Assembly (NCBI GenBank): GCA_014155875.1
Contig: JACEFZ010006340.1
Span: forward strand, 22,778 to 86,777
Direction: 5' to 3'
From: Cepaea nemoralis
Lineage: Eukaryota > Mollusca > Gastropoda > Stylommatophora > Helicidae
DNA: 64,000 nucleotides
Positions within the stretch are counted from its first letter, which is position 1; every line of letters starts with the position of its first letter. The position numbers were made by a program, and so were the translations under genes. The notes below the pieces were generated by a model. That model saw only the letters and a program-made list of their open reading frames with translations. It did not search any database and was not told the origin of the DNA. Of this stretch, positions 35,389 to 45,841 are shown in pieces.

Positions 35389-35707
35389 TATAGGGTGGGG
35401 CAAAATGATCTGACACGTTTGTAACTTGAATATAACTAAATTAGAATAAATGAACAAAAAAGTATTTTTATTTATCAAATGTACACATGATGCCATTTTG
35501 TATTATGTTGTTTGGGGAGATGTTCCCCGGTCATTTAATTTCATTCCGAGGTGTCCTCAGTTGGTCTGCCCAATCATCTGACTTGAACCCGTGTGATTTT
35601 TTTCTCTGGGGATACCTAAAAAGGATAAAAATACTCTTTTGTTCATTTATTCTAATTTAGTTTTATTAAAGTTACAAATGTGTCAGATCATTTTGCCCCA
35701 CCCTGTA
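35389..35707 (+). mobile_element. Mariner-type MITE with long inverted ends and TA target
   Basis: The left end TATAGGGTGGGGCAAAATGA and the right end reverse complement TACAGGGTGGGGCAAAATGA pair over about 75 bases. The middle keeps a transposase scrap: RGDVPRSFNFIPRC-like, then SDLNPCDFFLWGYLKR (about 35577-35622), the last catalytic region of a mariner-like transposase. It is thus an internally deleted transposon. Confidence 0.88.
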
Positions 35708-36223
35708 TTTAACACCCAGACACTATCACAAGAAAAAGCTTGATTTTTTAACTCATTATCTCCCTGGTGACAGGTCATCGGCTCTAATTGTTAGTTATAA
35801 ATCTCCGCTTCTTGTCTCCAAAAGAACAAAGCTTCATGGACATTTTCGCGGCACTAGAGCGTCTCCCGGTAATTTGATATTAGGCCTCCAACTCACTGGG
35901 TAAAAAGTGTTGTTGCTGTTGTTGTTGTTGTTGCTAGAAGAAAAAGAAAAAATGTGGTTTCAATGCCGAAGAATACACCACAATATTTAATCTGACAAAC
36001 AGGAAATTGAACATCAACAAAAAATATAATCTTTCACCTCAGTAACTATGTTACTCAGTAATTATTGGGAAGCCACATTTTAAGGGAAATGATAATGTAT
36101 AGGTTATTGTCCAAGCCTACAGCATTCAATAAATATGCTGATGTCTCGAGACAACGAGATGAATAAAGAAAGAATGAGAGACTGACAGACAGGGAGACAG
36201 AAGACAGACAGACAGACAAAGTA
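35708..36223. other. Non-coding spacer
   Basis: A GTT trinucleotide run near 35910-35935. Nothing else recognised. Confidence 0.4.

Positions 36224-36319
<96 letters not shown>
36224..36319. repeat. GA dinucleotide array
   Basis: About 95 bases of GA repeat, preceded by GACAGACAGACA. The antisense LSLSLS ORFs here are artefacts. Confidence 0.97.
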
Positions 36320-36321
<2 letters not shown>

Positions 36322-36389
36322 AGGGGGAGATGGACAGATGGACATTTCGCGTAAACTTGTGGTGGTGGAAAGGAAGCATTGGCACGGAA

Positions 36390-36866
36390 TGCCATAAATG
36401 TTATATTATCATATGTGTCTATGAATGTATTTGATTTGTTCGGAATGTGTCACTTCAAACTAACAAACGGCAACGCTCTGCGATATACACATACACAAGT
36501 AACACACATTACACACTGCTTTGTATGAAATACAAGTTTCTAAAACAAATGTCACATAGGAAAAACATTTTTTATCTGACCTGTAAAGGCCAAAGTTGTT
36601 TAATAAAACAGAAAGAAAACAACATTTTTTTCCGGCTTGTAAAAGGCCAAAAATCCTTCATCGATGCCTTTTAACTACGATCAAATGTAGTATCCTGCCA
36701 GGGTCACCAGCAGAGGCGGTCATCTGAATGACATACATGGACGTGGGGACCCCATGGGGCGGCTCTAGCCCCTGTGTGACCGCGAGCACTTATTTATTTT
36801 TTTTTAAAACTATAACACGCAAGCAATACTATAACAATAATATACCAAAACTATATCAAGAAATAT
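36390..36866. repeat. Interspersed repeat remnants and one minisatellite unit
   Basis: 36395-36560 matches the TGTGTATATGAATG repeat. 36575-36660 has two TTGTAAAGGCC-type stretches akin to R400. 36817-36862 is one unit of the 44-bp minisatellite just before the RTE1 copy. No gene. Confidence 0.6.
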
Positions 36867-36869
36867 GGT

Positions 36870-38056
36870 ATATGTCCACAAGATTGAATTTAGACAAGGA
36901 AGATGAACAAGAGATCACGTACTCAACATGCGTTTAATAAGAAGGGAAATGCAGAGAATTTAATGTAAACCTATTCTCATGTTTTGTGTATTATTCAAAG
37001 GCATTTGACTGTGTACAACATCAGAAACTTTGGGAAATCATTAGGAAAATGGGCTTTCCATCACATGTAGAACAACTCCTAAAAATGCTCTACCTAGACC
37101 AATAAGCATCGGTTAGAATAGATGGCGAGACATCAGACTGGTTTGACATCAAGCAAGGAGTCCGCCAGGGATGTGTGCTGTTTCCCCTATTTGTTTAACC
37201 TGTATGCCGAAAATATAATAAGAAATATAAGAGATTGTATATAACCAAGGAGCAATATGATGCCCTGAATATCTGTGGTCATGAAATACAAGTGATTCGA
37301 TATGCTGGTGATACAATATTACAATCCATATCACAGAATGGTACAGACAAACTAATAACCTCAACCCAAAAGAATAGTGAAAATCTCAATTTGTATCTTA
37401 ACATAGCAAAAACAACGATAATGCATAGAAACTGAACAAATGTGGAAAAAATAAATATATGTTAATGAGGAAATTGGAGGTGGCGGAACATTTTGAATAC
37501 CTCGGGTCATTAATTACCAACAATGATGACACAATGAAAGAAATTAAAAGACGAATATCTATTGCGCTTCAAAAACTTAGAAACCTGAATAAATTGTGGC
37601 GTGGGACAGATAGACATATACAAATTAAATTTGTAAGAGCGTGCGTCTTTCCCATTGCAACATGCGCCTGTGAGACCTGGACACTTACTAAACAAGCTGA
37701 ACAACGCATAAATGCCTTTGGAAATACATATTATGGACGGGTTCTAAGAATATATTAGATGAGAAAAGAACAAATGCATCGATACGACAAGATTTGAATA
37801 TTGAAGAAGTTGGCTACTAAAGACGAGAAAACGAAGAGCATTGAACTATTTTGGTCACTTGAAAGGTTATGAAGTTTTGGAGAGAACAATAATGAAGGGG
37901 TATATGCCGGGAAGAGAGGAAGAGGAAGTCCAAAGAGAAGATGGGTGCAAGATGTGGCAGATGATTTCAAGATGGGCGTATCGGACGCGGGACATCTTGC
38001 CTATGATCGAGAGGTTTTCCGGAAGCGAGGTTCTGCAAAGGACAGCTACGGAATGA
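36870..38056 (+). pseudogene. RTE-like LINE (RTE1) reverse transcriptase to C-terminus
   Basis: In broken frames: AFDCVQHQKLWEIIRKMGFP, RIDGETSDWFDIKQGVRQGC, QVIRYAGDTILQS (a YADD-type box whose first Asp reads Gly), frame 37459-37758 with EHFEYLGSLITNNDD and CACETWTLTKQAEQRINAFG, then GHLKGYEVLERTIMKGYMPG and the end EVLQRTATE. The 44-bp minisatellite follows shortly after the stop, as at 23498. Confidence 0.82.
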
Positions 38057-38065
38057 ATGATTGAA

Positions 38066-38161
38066 TATCAAGTAAGCGATACAATACAACAATAATATAC
38101 CACAGCAATATCAAGCAAGCAATACGATATAACAATAATATAACACAACTATATCAAGTAA
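38066..38161 (+). repeat. 44-bp minisatellite, left part of second array
   Basis: Two units and a partial one of the ATAACAATAATATAACACAACTATATCAAG type. Split by SINE copy 5 and continued at 38391-38535. Confidence 0.88.
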
Positions 38162-38390
38162 AAAAAAAAAAAAAGATTTGTTGCGTATCCCTTCCGGAAC
38201 GTTGCAGTCAACACCAGCTATTTCAGCTGCTGTTGATGTACTAGGCAAGTGTTACGTTCAGTAGTTTGCCATTGCTTTCTGAACGACCGGCCCCTATTCC
38301 TTTTTCGAAAAAAACCAGCACCGCTGTGTTTCGAACCCGGGTATACGGGCTCACAAACCGCGTTCGCAAGCCCTTAACCACAGAGACCGG
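38162..38390 (-). mobile_element. tRNA-derived SINE, copy 5, inside the minisatellite
   Basis: Flanked by TATATCAAGTAA at 38150-38161 and 38391-38402, so it inserted into a minisatellite unit. The minus strand has the best tRNA-like promoter in the window: CTCTGTGGTTAAGGG (A-box region) and GGGTTCGAAAC (B box, about 38325-38335 on +). The 3' A run is about 13 bases. The core GGCAAACTACTGAACGTAA is kept. Confidence 0.9.
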
Positions 38391-38535
38391 TATATCAAGT
38401 AAGCAATACAAAAAAAAAAAATACTATATAACAATAATATAACACAACTATATCAAGTAAACGATACTATATAACAATAATATAACACAACTATATCAAG
38501 TAAGCGATACTATATAACAATAATATAACACCATT
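38391..38535 (+). repeat. 44-bp minisatellite, right part of second array
   Basis: About three units, one broken by an A run at 38409-38420. Leads into R400. Confidence 0.88.
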
Positions 38536-38538
38536 ATA

Positions 38539-38905
38539 ATTGTAAGGGACATAACAACATAATATTTTTTATACTCACGGGGCATTACTAAAGGTTAGAT
38601 ACTAGTATTATGTGATTTAAACAATTATAGTATTTATTTTAATCTTTTATTACATTTTTATACAAATTATTGAAACATGTGTCGATTATAAATGATGGGT
38701 AATAATTTTAACAATCTTCAAAGATTTTGTAAGAGTGAAGGCTTTATTTTACATTCATGGAAATTATATAACATATTTTCTTTCATTGAGTCACATTATT
38801 ACATTAATCCGGCCCTGCCGTTTCATTAGCTTTCATTTCATTGTCAAGAATTTTTGTCCGGCCTATGAAAGGCCCAGAATCCGTAATAAAGATCATATTG
38901 CTCAC
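38539..38905 (+). repeat. Repeat R400, third copy
   Basis: Matches 21838-22190 and 26790-27120: GGGCATTACTAAAGG, GTGATTTAAACAATTATAG, TTTTGTCCGGCCTATGAAAG. Here no eL42 start follows. Confidence 0.75.
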
Positions 38906-38982
38906 AAACATGGACTGCAAATTTAATTGACGCCTGTCAGCGAACACCGTGACACGAATTTGTGGTGCGTTATTCTTTGGAA

Positions 38983-39954
38983 AAATGCTGGTTTTGGTAG
39001 GCACAAGGTGATGCAGACGAAGGCATACCTCGGAGTAGCTGCAGACACAGATCACCCGTTGCATGAGGCAATGGACGAAGTTAAGGGTCAGAGACTGATA
39101 AGAGGGAAATCATGGATGGCTCAGGCTCAGGCGGAGGATACTATCAGACAGGTGTGCATCTTGGAGAACATTAGGCGAGGAGAGGAGTGGGTCAGAGTGC
39201 CAGCGGAGCAGTCAGACTTGTGCAGAGTTATAATCACGTTGAGCCGGGAGTGCAGAGAGTGGCCAGCAGGGGCCACGAAAGTGGAAATCAGCAGCTAATT
39301 CAGGATAACGCTCGCCCGGGTGATGTGATTATCTACACGGATGGTTCGGTGTTGAGAGGCAGGAGAAGTGCCTGGGGATTCTTAACAAAAGCTAATGGTC
39401 GACGTTTGATGCAGGAGAGCCTGGCGTATGATACCACAACATCTAGCTTAAGAATGGAGGTGGAGGCGGTCAGTGCAGCTTTCAGCTGGATGGAGAACAC
39501 GATACACACACACAAATCGTGATTGTAACTGACTCAGAAAGCATGCTGAGGAGGGTGAGAACAGGCAGGCTTCGCGCAGGGTGGCTTTCTTCGCTTCGGA
39601 GGTCACGGTTCTTTTCTCAGGGGCATGCTGGTGTGCTGGAGAATGAACAGGCGGACAGATTGGCTGGCTCGGCAAAACGTGGTGGAGTAGTAATGCATGG
39701 CAAGGCAGACGTGGTTGCGGCCTTGTGGGAGCACGTGTACAGCTCGGAGGAGCAAATGGATCACCATAGTCTGGTAAGAATGAGGCAGCGAGGTGTGACG
39801 AGGGGATCTGGCCGACGCTCGACGCTCAGAGGAAAGGTGAGACGGACATATAATCAGATTGCTACTGGAAAAATTAGTGTTGGAACTCTTCGCTGGCTGT
39901 TGAGAATGCCCCGAATGCTGTGATGTCGGTTCCTAAATCAATCAATCAATCAGT
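38983..39954 (+). mobile_element. I-superfamily LINE family I2, 5'-truncated, 9-bp TSD
   Basis: Flanked by TCTTTGGAA at 38974-38982 and 39955-39963. It encodes a post-RT linker and RNase H and ends in an ATCA repeat tail (39936-39953). The family differs from I1 in sequence and in tail (ATCA rather than CTAA). A second 3' fragment lies at 55484-55667. Confidence 0.85.
39019..39923 (+). pseudogene. I2 RNase H region
   Basis: Frames: HKVMQTKAYLGVAADTDHP and RGEEWVRVPAEQ (linker); DVIIYTDGSVLRGRRSAWGF (first Asp), TTTSSLRMEVEAVSAAFSWM (Glu); a frameshift near 39516; IVTDSESMLRRVRTGRLRAG (Asp), FSQGHAGVLENEQADRLAGS (His, Asp); C-terminus ISVGTLRWLLRMPRML. All catalytic residues are present but spread over three frames. 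Confidence 0.85.
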
Positions 39955-40030
39955 CTTTGGAATTGATATTCTAAAGGATACGGTGAATTTTCTTTGGAAT
40001 TATTATTACAGAAAATAACGAATTATCGAC

Positions 40031-40343
40031 ATGGATTCCAATATTACTGCATTTGCAGTTCCAAGAGACGACTAGGAAGTCCAGCAACTTCACCAGCCAA
40101 GTACTATATTTTGCTCGATTACTGGTCCTGGGGAAGCTGCTAAATCAACACCAGCATTTATTGTTAGTGCCCTAACTGTTCCAGGAGGTCTGCCTTCTGA
40201 GGGAATCGTTGACCTGCATAGGTTCGAAGTTCCCACTAGGTGGTACTTTCACCTGTCAGTAGAAGAGCAGAAGGCCGAGTACGAAACGTTACAAGGCAAA
40301 ATGTTCTCGTTAACCAGCCTGGGGATAGACATATCACTAGAGC
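40031..40343 (+). pseudogene. Tx1 copy T3 ORF1, N-terminal part
   Basis: ATG at 40031 opens MDSNITAFAVPRDD, then an in-frame TAG at 40073-40075, then EVQQLHQPSTIFCSITGPGE, PAFIVSALTVPGGLPSEGI and RFEVPTRWYFHLSVEEQKAE up to LGIDISL, where the I1 LINE inserted. The frame continues at 52609 (LKKGRDRLTIHWLPVTIAPE). LINE ORF1 proteins coat the element RNA. The 52815-53048 part keeps a knuckle-like CPAYDQNNHWANNC. Confidence 0.75.
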
Positions 40344-40346
40344 GAT

Positions 40347-42917
40347 TTCAATGCTAAAGGCAGATCATGGGGAAACAATTCCTCCAACACACAGGGGGAA
40401 GAGCTCGAGACTGCACTTGAAACCATTGACTTGATTTGTATCAACAGTGGCTGTGTCACCAGGACAGCAAGCCGCCCAGGCGATGAGGACAGTGCTATTG
40501 ATCTGGAGCTGGTGTTTTCTTCAATCACTACATTGTGTAGATGGGGTGTCCTAGGGCACCACGGCAGCGACCACCACCCTTGCAGCATATTGGTGGAGAA
40601 AGGCAGAACCAGGCAGCAGAAGCTAAAGGTAAAGACTTTCCAGTATGACAGTACAGAGGAAAGATGTGGTGAGTAAAATAAGACGTGACAAGCGCAGAAA
40701 GCTTCAGGGCAGGAAAAAAAGCTGGGGCAGGCACCTTGGTGGAATTTCGAGGTGGAGAAGGCTTGGATGGATAAGCGTTGTGCTGTAAAGAGATGGCAAA
40801 ATGCCAAGAAGCACAGAAGCTGGCCATCCTAGTTCCTGTATGCACTTAGAAAGAGAGATGCACACAAAAGTAAGCTATTTAAAAAAAAACTTATAAGTTT
40901 TGGTGGTTAAAGGTGAAACATGGCCAGAGGTGTGTCAAAGAGTAAGCACAGACAAGTCACTGAAATTGTTCTGGCGACTACATATAAGCATGAGTGGTGT
41001 AGTCAAGAATAAGAGCATTTCTGACTTCCAAGGTGCTGACCTCATCTGGCAGAGGACTGACGAGGGCAAGGGTAAAGCCCTCTTTGAACGCTATCTAGAG
41101 CAGAGCAACCAGACAGACATGGGAGGCCGAAATCTTGCCAAGGAGATCACCTCAGACAGGTGCCAATGCCCAGAACACTTCGGATGAAGACACAGTGACA
41201 GTGAAAGAAATCAAGGCTGTGCTTCGACGATCAAACAACAGCGCTCCAGGGCCTGATGACATAAGATATGACGACATCAATAGTTGTACCGACAACGAGC
41301 TAAAGAAACAAGCAGACATGTACAACAACAGTATAGGCAGTGCTAGCATCAAGAAGGTGTGGTTACACAGCTATCTGATTCCCTTGCCGAAGCCTGGCAA
41401 AGGCCACACAAAAATTCAGGGATATCGAGATATAACCATGCAGAATACAATAGGCAAGCTGCTGGAGAAGTTAATTGCCAAGAAAATATCAAGCTAGCTG
41501 GGGGGGGGGGGGCAAGGTGTTTTCCCACCTACCCTGGGTGGGTACCGTCCAAAAAGAGAAACCTGGACGAATACAGCAGTTTTTGCCTATGATGTCTATG
41601 AAGGTTTCCACTCAGGCATTGAAACCTTTGCTGCAGCGATTGATCTTGAGGACGCGTACAACAGAGTACCATTGGATTTTTTAATGCTTCAGCTTCTTGA
41701 ACGCAAAATAAGTCCATTCCTTCCTTAGTTGGATTGCTGCAGCTCTCTTCCAACGGAAAGTAGTTTTTAGATGTGGCAGTTGGACTTCGGAACCAACAAC
41801 AATACATCCTGGCCTACCACATGGATCACCATTATCTCCTGTACTGTTCAACGCCTACACATTGATAATCACCAGTGAGCAGATCACTGCACCTGGTAGG
41901 ACATTGTCATATGCCGATGATAGTTTAGTGTATCGTCAGGGTAAGGATAGAGATCAGGATGCTGTGGAACTACAAGCCGAACTAAATCGCATAAGTACTT
42001 GGTGTGATAAAGCTGGGGCAATGGTCAACACAACAAAGGCAACAGTGACTTGGTTCTCGTTGAATAATCATATTGTCAACACTCCAACACCAACTGTAAA
42101 GCTGTGTTCAGAGACGGTGGAAAGAACGCAGGCAATGAATTACCTGGGGATACGGTTTGATCAAAGCCTTGCTTATAATGAGCACATAGACCAGGTTATA
42201 ACAAAGGCAAAGCGGGTTTGTCTGTGATGCGGGTGATGGCGGTAGCAAACTGTGAGCAGCGCCATCTATGTCTTCTGTACGATGTTTTTGAGAACGCGAT
42301 GGCAACCCTGAATCTTAGCCGTAAGCAGGTAGAAAGGATGGAAAGGATACAGAATGAAGCTATGCATTATTCTTGGATGTACAAGAGATACAGCATGCAG
42401 GGCGATGCGCTACCTTCTTGATTTTCCAACCATTGAAGACAGAATACAAGTTTGAAGAGCACGCACCTACCTCAGAGTTAACGCAAACACACAACATCCA
42501 CTGCATAGTGAAATTATGAAGGTGAAGGGCAGCAGGTTAAAAAGAGGACGGTCGTGGATGGGTCAAGCCTAGACATTCTTCGACAGGTGTGTTCACTTGA
42601 GGAGTTAGAGCCTAGCGAGGAGTGGGTACAAGTGCCAACAGATTTCTGCACATCCCTTTCAGTTTGCATCCAACTAGATAAAAATTGCAGATAAGAAAGT
42701 CAGGCTGCTGTGGAGGGTGAAGTACAAGCGTTGATTTTCGAGAATTCGCTAGACGGTGATGCTGTCATTTACACAGATGGGTCGGTCGTCCGACATGTAA
42801 GAAGCTTAAGGGCCTTTATGGAGCGGGCCGGAGGGAGGACTCTGGTGTTTTTGTTGAGACCACAAGTAGCCTGACTATGGAAGTCATGGCAGTAAGTAAA
42901 GCAATAGCATGGCTCGA
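40347..42917 (+). pseudogene. I1 copy F endonuclease end, RT and start of RNase H
   Basis: Endonuclease end: ICINSGCVTRTASRP, LGHHGSDHHPCSI (40431-40676). Linker: GVVKNKSISDFQGADLIWQRTD. RT: TVTVKEIKAVLRRSNNSAPG (41135-41497), palm IDLEDAYNRVPLDF (about 41640-41680), LSYADDSLVYRQGKDRDQ (41862-42227), MNYLGIRFDQSLAYNEHIDQ. RNase H begins about 42760 (VIYTDGSVV in broken frames) and is cut at 42917. A G run at 41501-41512 and several frameshifts disable it. Confidence 0.85.
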
Positions 42918-43523
42918 TGTCAGCATCTCCAATAAGACCTTACAGGAGTAATGAGTTAACACGAGTCTAGTAGAGAGACACCAGACAGGGAAGACACCGA
43001 GTACTATAAATACCTCACAGGGAGACACATTTGTGTCAGACCAGAGGGCGACGAGTGCAGATGAGCGAGGGCTTTCCCCAAGCAATTGGGTTGCTGGTCC
43101 TTGCGAGTAACCGTGATATGGCAGGTTACTCAAACTCACCAGCCGGCGTGCTGGCAAGACCAGGCACGCAAGTACTAGCGACTGCACGGAGAGTAAAGTG
43201 TCCGTGCTTGTCCACGCTATGTGTACCGGGACAGACTGACTGAAGACGGTAGAGAGGGCAGACGTATCCTTAACCAATACGATAGCTTTCTAGGCCATAG
43301 GCAAACATAGGGCTGTTCATTTAGATTGTGTAATGCTAGCATCATCTATCATCACGTTGATGTATTCATATTGTGTAACAATGATGAAACCTAACGCTCG
43401 TAGAGCCATTCAAATGTCGGCTCTGAATAAATTGCATTCCTTTCGCAAATGTCATGAATTGTTATTTCGTGCAGTGCGAAAGTAGCGGAGTCTTGAAAAG
43501 CTGCAGCGCACAAGTCGCTGACA
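42918..43523 (+). mobile_element. Element 2 5' LTR
   Basis: 606 bases, TGTCAGCATC...GTCGCTGACA. It carries a TATA box TATAAATA at 43005-43012 and AATAAA at 43426-43431, so a promoter and poly(A) signal are present. By my eye it differs from the 3' LTR by about ten substitutions and one 1-base indel (under 2%). Confidence 0.95.
43005..43012 (+). promoter_or_regulatory. TATA box of element 2 5' LTR
   Basis: TATAAATA in the LTR, followed by about 410 bases to the AATAAA. The matching site of the 3' LTR reads TATTAATA (51593-51600). Confidence 0.6.
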
Positions 43524-43538
43524 GGCTAGACCCCGAAT

Positions 43539-43552
43539 TGGTGTCAGAATGG
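43539..43552 (+). other. Probable primer-binding site of element 2
   Basis: TGGTGTCAGAATGG resembles the 3' end complement of tRNA-Leu (TGGTGTCAGAAGTGG) with one base missing. It lies 15 bases after the LTR, further than usual. Two similar GTGTCAGAAC and CTGTCAGATT stretches follow in the leader, so the assignment is tentative. Confidence 0.5.
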
Positions 43553-44636
43553 TCAAAGAATCAACGCCAGCGGCGAATTAGTGTCAGAACACATTGAACG
43601 AACGCCAGCAGTACAATTACTGTCAGATTTCAGTGAACGTTTCTGAACAGCCATAGCAGGCAGTTGTAGTAATATTCAACGAGCAGTTAACGCCAACATG
43701 CAAGTGGTATTATAAACCACTAAACGAACGCTAGCTATCGATTGATATTACAAAATTCTGTACCAGAAGTAATTCAATGCACATTTCAACAATGGTGATG
43801 TGTGATATATTGCAAAGTAATACAAATTTATTGTGATACATGCTATAAATTAAATTTTTTTCTTGTGGTGAATTATACGATCGCCAAATTTGTGGAGTGT
43901 GAACCACAATTGAGTCAAATTAGATCGGTAAAGTGTGAAATTCTACCAATATTATTTAGAAAGTGTGGTATTATACTAAAAGCAATTGAAATGTAAAAAA
44001 ATCATCAGTGAACATTACCATCGTAACCACCGTGTACATTCCATTGCGTGTGATACAGCCATCAATGTCACCATTCTACGAAATCAGTAAATAGAGTAGC
44101 GACGAACTGCAGCCTAGAACGAAGGTACGCCAGAGTCAAACGGCGAAGACAAGACGACATTGACGGCCATACGACTAATCATCTCATTTATCATCTAACA
44201 ATCATTCAGACGATCATATCATTCATCATTAATACCATTTATCACTATTTATCACATTCTCATTCACCAATCGCATGAAATAGGAAATTATATTAACAAC
44301 GTTATGAAATATGAAATATTTGATAGAATATGATGAATTGTGAGCTTGTATTTACAACTTAAGCGTGTGTCTAATTTTTGCTGCTCTACTAACCAGAACG
44401 CAGCCCGTGTGTCAGCAAATCAAACCAGTGTGTAGTGTGAAAGACTGCGGTGGAACATCCCAAGTACCGTACTGTCCAACAAATTAGATGAGTATATTTT
44501 CCGAAAATTTTGGTATGCTCTAACTTAATCATGCATCTTCTTTTCCAGCGAATGATGTACATTTACTAACACAATATTGTAAATTATTCTGTGCATATTA
44601 TTGTAGTATCATTTTGAACTATCATTACGATACAAA
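43553..44636 (+). other. Element 2 leader
   Basis: About 1.1 kb of untranslated leader. It has degenerate repeats with AACGCCAGC and TGTCAGA at 43563-43650. No ORF of note. Confidence 0.6.
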
Positions 44637-45841
44637 ATGGCGTCACTAAATGAATGTATCAAGGCGGGCATCGCCATGGGCCACACTGGAGATAAGCTAG
44701 AAAAATGGGCGGATCAAAAGTATAAAGAAGAAAGAGCGTTACAGAAAGAAGAAACAGAAAGAAAAGCTGCTCTTGACAGAGATGAAAGAGCATTAGAAAG
44801 GCAACATCAAACAGAAATGAAAGAGATCGAGGAGGCTACCAAACAGAAACAATTAGAGGCCGATCAAGCTACCAAACAGAAACAATTAGAGTTAGAACAG
44901 AAGAAATTTGAGTCGGACAAATTATCAAACAGAAACAGTTAGACTTAGAGCAGGCCACCAAAGAAAAGCAGATACAGGTAGATTCAGAAACTAAACTAAA
45001 GATGAAAGAAATGGAGGTAGATTCTAACATACAAATAGCCTCTAGCAAACAAAAGAGCCAAGAAGAACAGAACAAATTTAGTAAGTACAAGGGCCTTATC
45101 AAACCATACACTGTAGGTGATTCAATCAGCGCATGGACTGAAAATATAGAATTCCAACTAAAAACACAGAAAATACCTTTAGAGGATTGGGCAATGATTT
45201 ACATAAGGAACCTGAGTGGAGAGCCTTTAAAAGTAATAGAATCCATACCTACAGATCTTAGAAACAATTACCAGTACATACACGATAGGATAATGCAACA
45301 TTTTCTTTTGGACGCTACTGGTTACCAAATTCAATTCTCACAGATTAAACCAAAAGCAACTGAAACGTTCTTAGACTACATTTCTAACGTGCAGAGCACA
45401 TTTAAAAAATGGACTAAGGCGGCTAAAGTAGGTAACAGCTATGAAAAACTAGAAGAGCTAATGGTAATGGACAAAGTTGTTTCTACAGTGCCTACCCCTT
45501 TTGCTAAATTCTTACAACAGTCAGATATTGATTCCATTCAACAATTAGAGAAACGGGGGTCAGCTTATTTTTCCTCTAATCGGGACATATTTAAAACTAC
45601 ATCATATGACACAGAAATTACAGCTTTTGCAAATAGAGTCTCTGATAGATCCTACAAACAGAAAGACTACAGTAAGAAGAACAAACCATATCAGAAACCA
45701 CCTCGATGTAATTATTGCAATCTTTTTCACCCAACTTATTCGATGTGTGATAAGAACCCCACATATCCGTCACACCTAGAACAAGTTTTAAAGAAGCAAG
45801 AAAGCAGAAGATCATCGTTTAAACGTGCTGTAAAATGTTAG
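44637..45841 (+). pseudogene. Element 2 Gag, with one frameshift and a stop in a zinc knuckle
   Basis: ATG 44637 (AAAATGG) starts a charged coiled coil (KQKQLEADQATKQKQLELEQ). A frameshift near 44915-44940 moves to the frame that holds 45002-45841. Capsid: LIKPYTVGDSISAWTENIEF, MQHFLLDATGYQIQFSQIKP, FLDYISNVQSTFKKWTKAAK, EKLEELMVMDKVVS, FAKFLQQSDIDSIQQLEKRG. A knuckle-like CNYCNLFHPTYSMC follows. TAG at 45839-45841 falls inside the next C-X2-C-X4-H-X4-C knuckle, whose remaining residues follow in the same frame. Capsid length and motifs parallel element 1. Confidence 0.88.

Noticed and set aside
36224..36319. GA array as a chromatin or GAGA-factor site
   Set aside because: Such arrays are common throughout this window; nothing ties this one to a gene.
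38325..38390. tRNA gene
   Set aside because: The A and B boxes are there, but the sequence continues into the SINE body with target duplications, and no good cloverleaf is evident.
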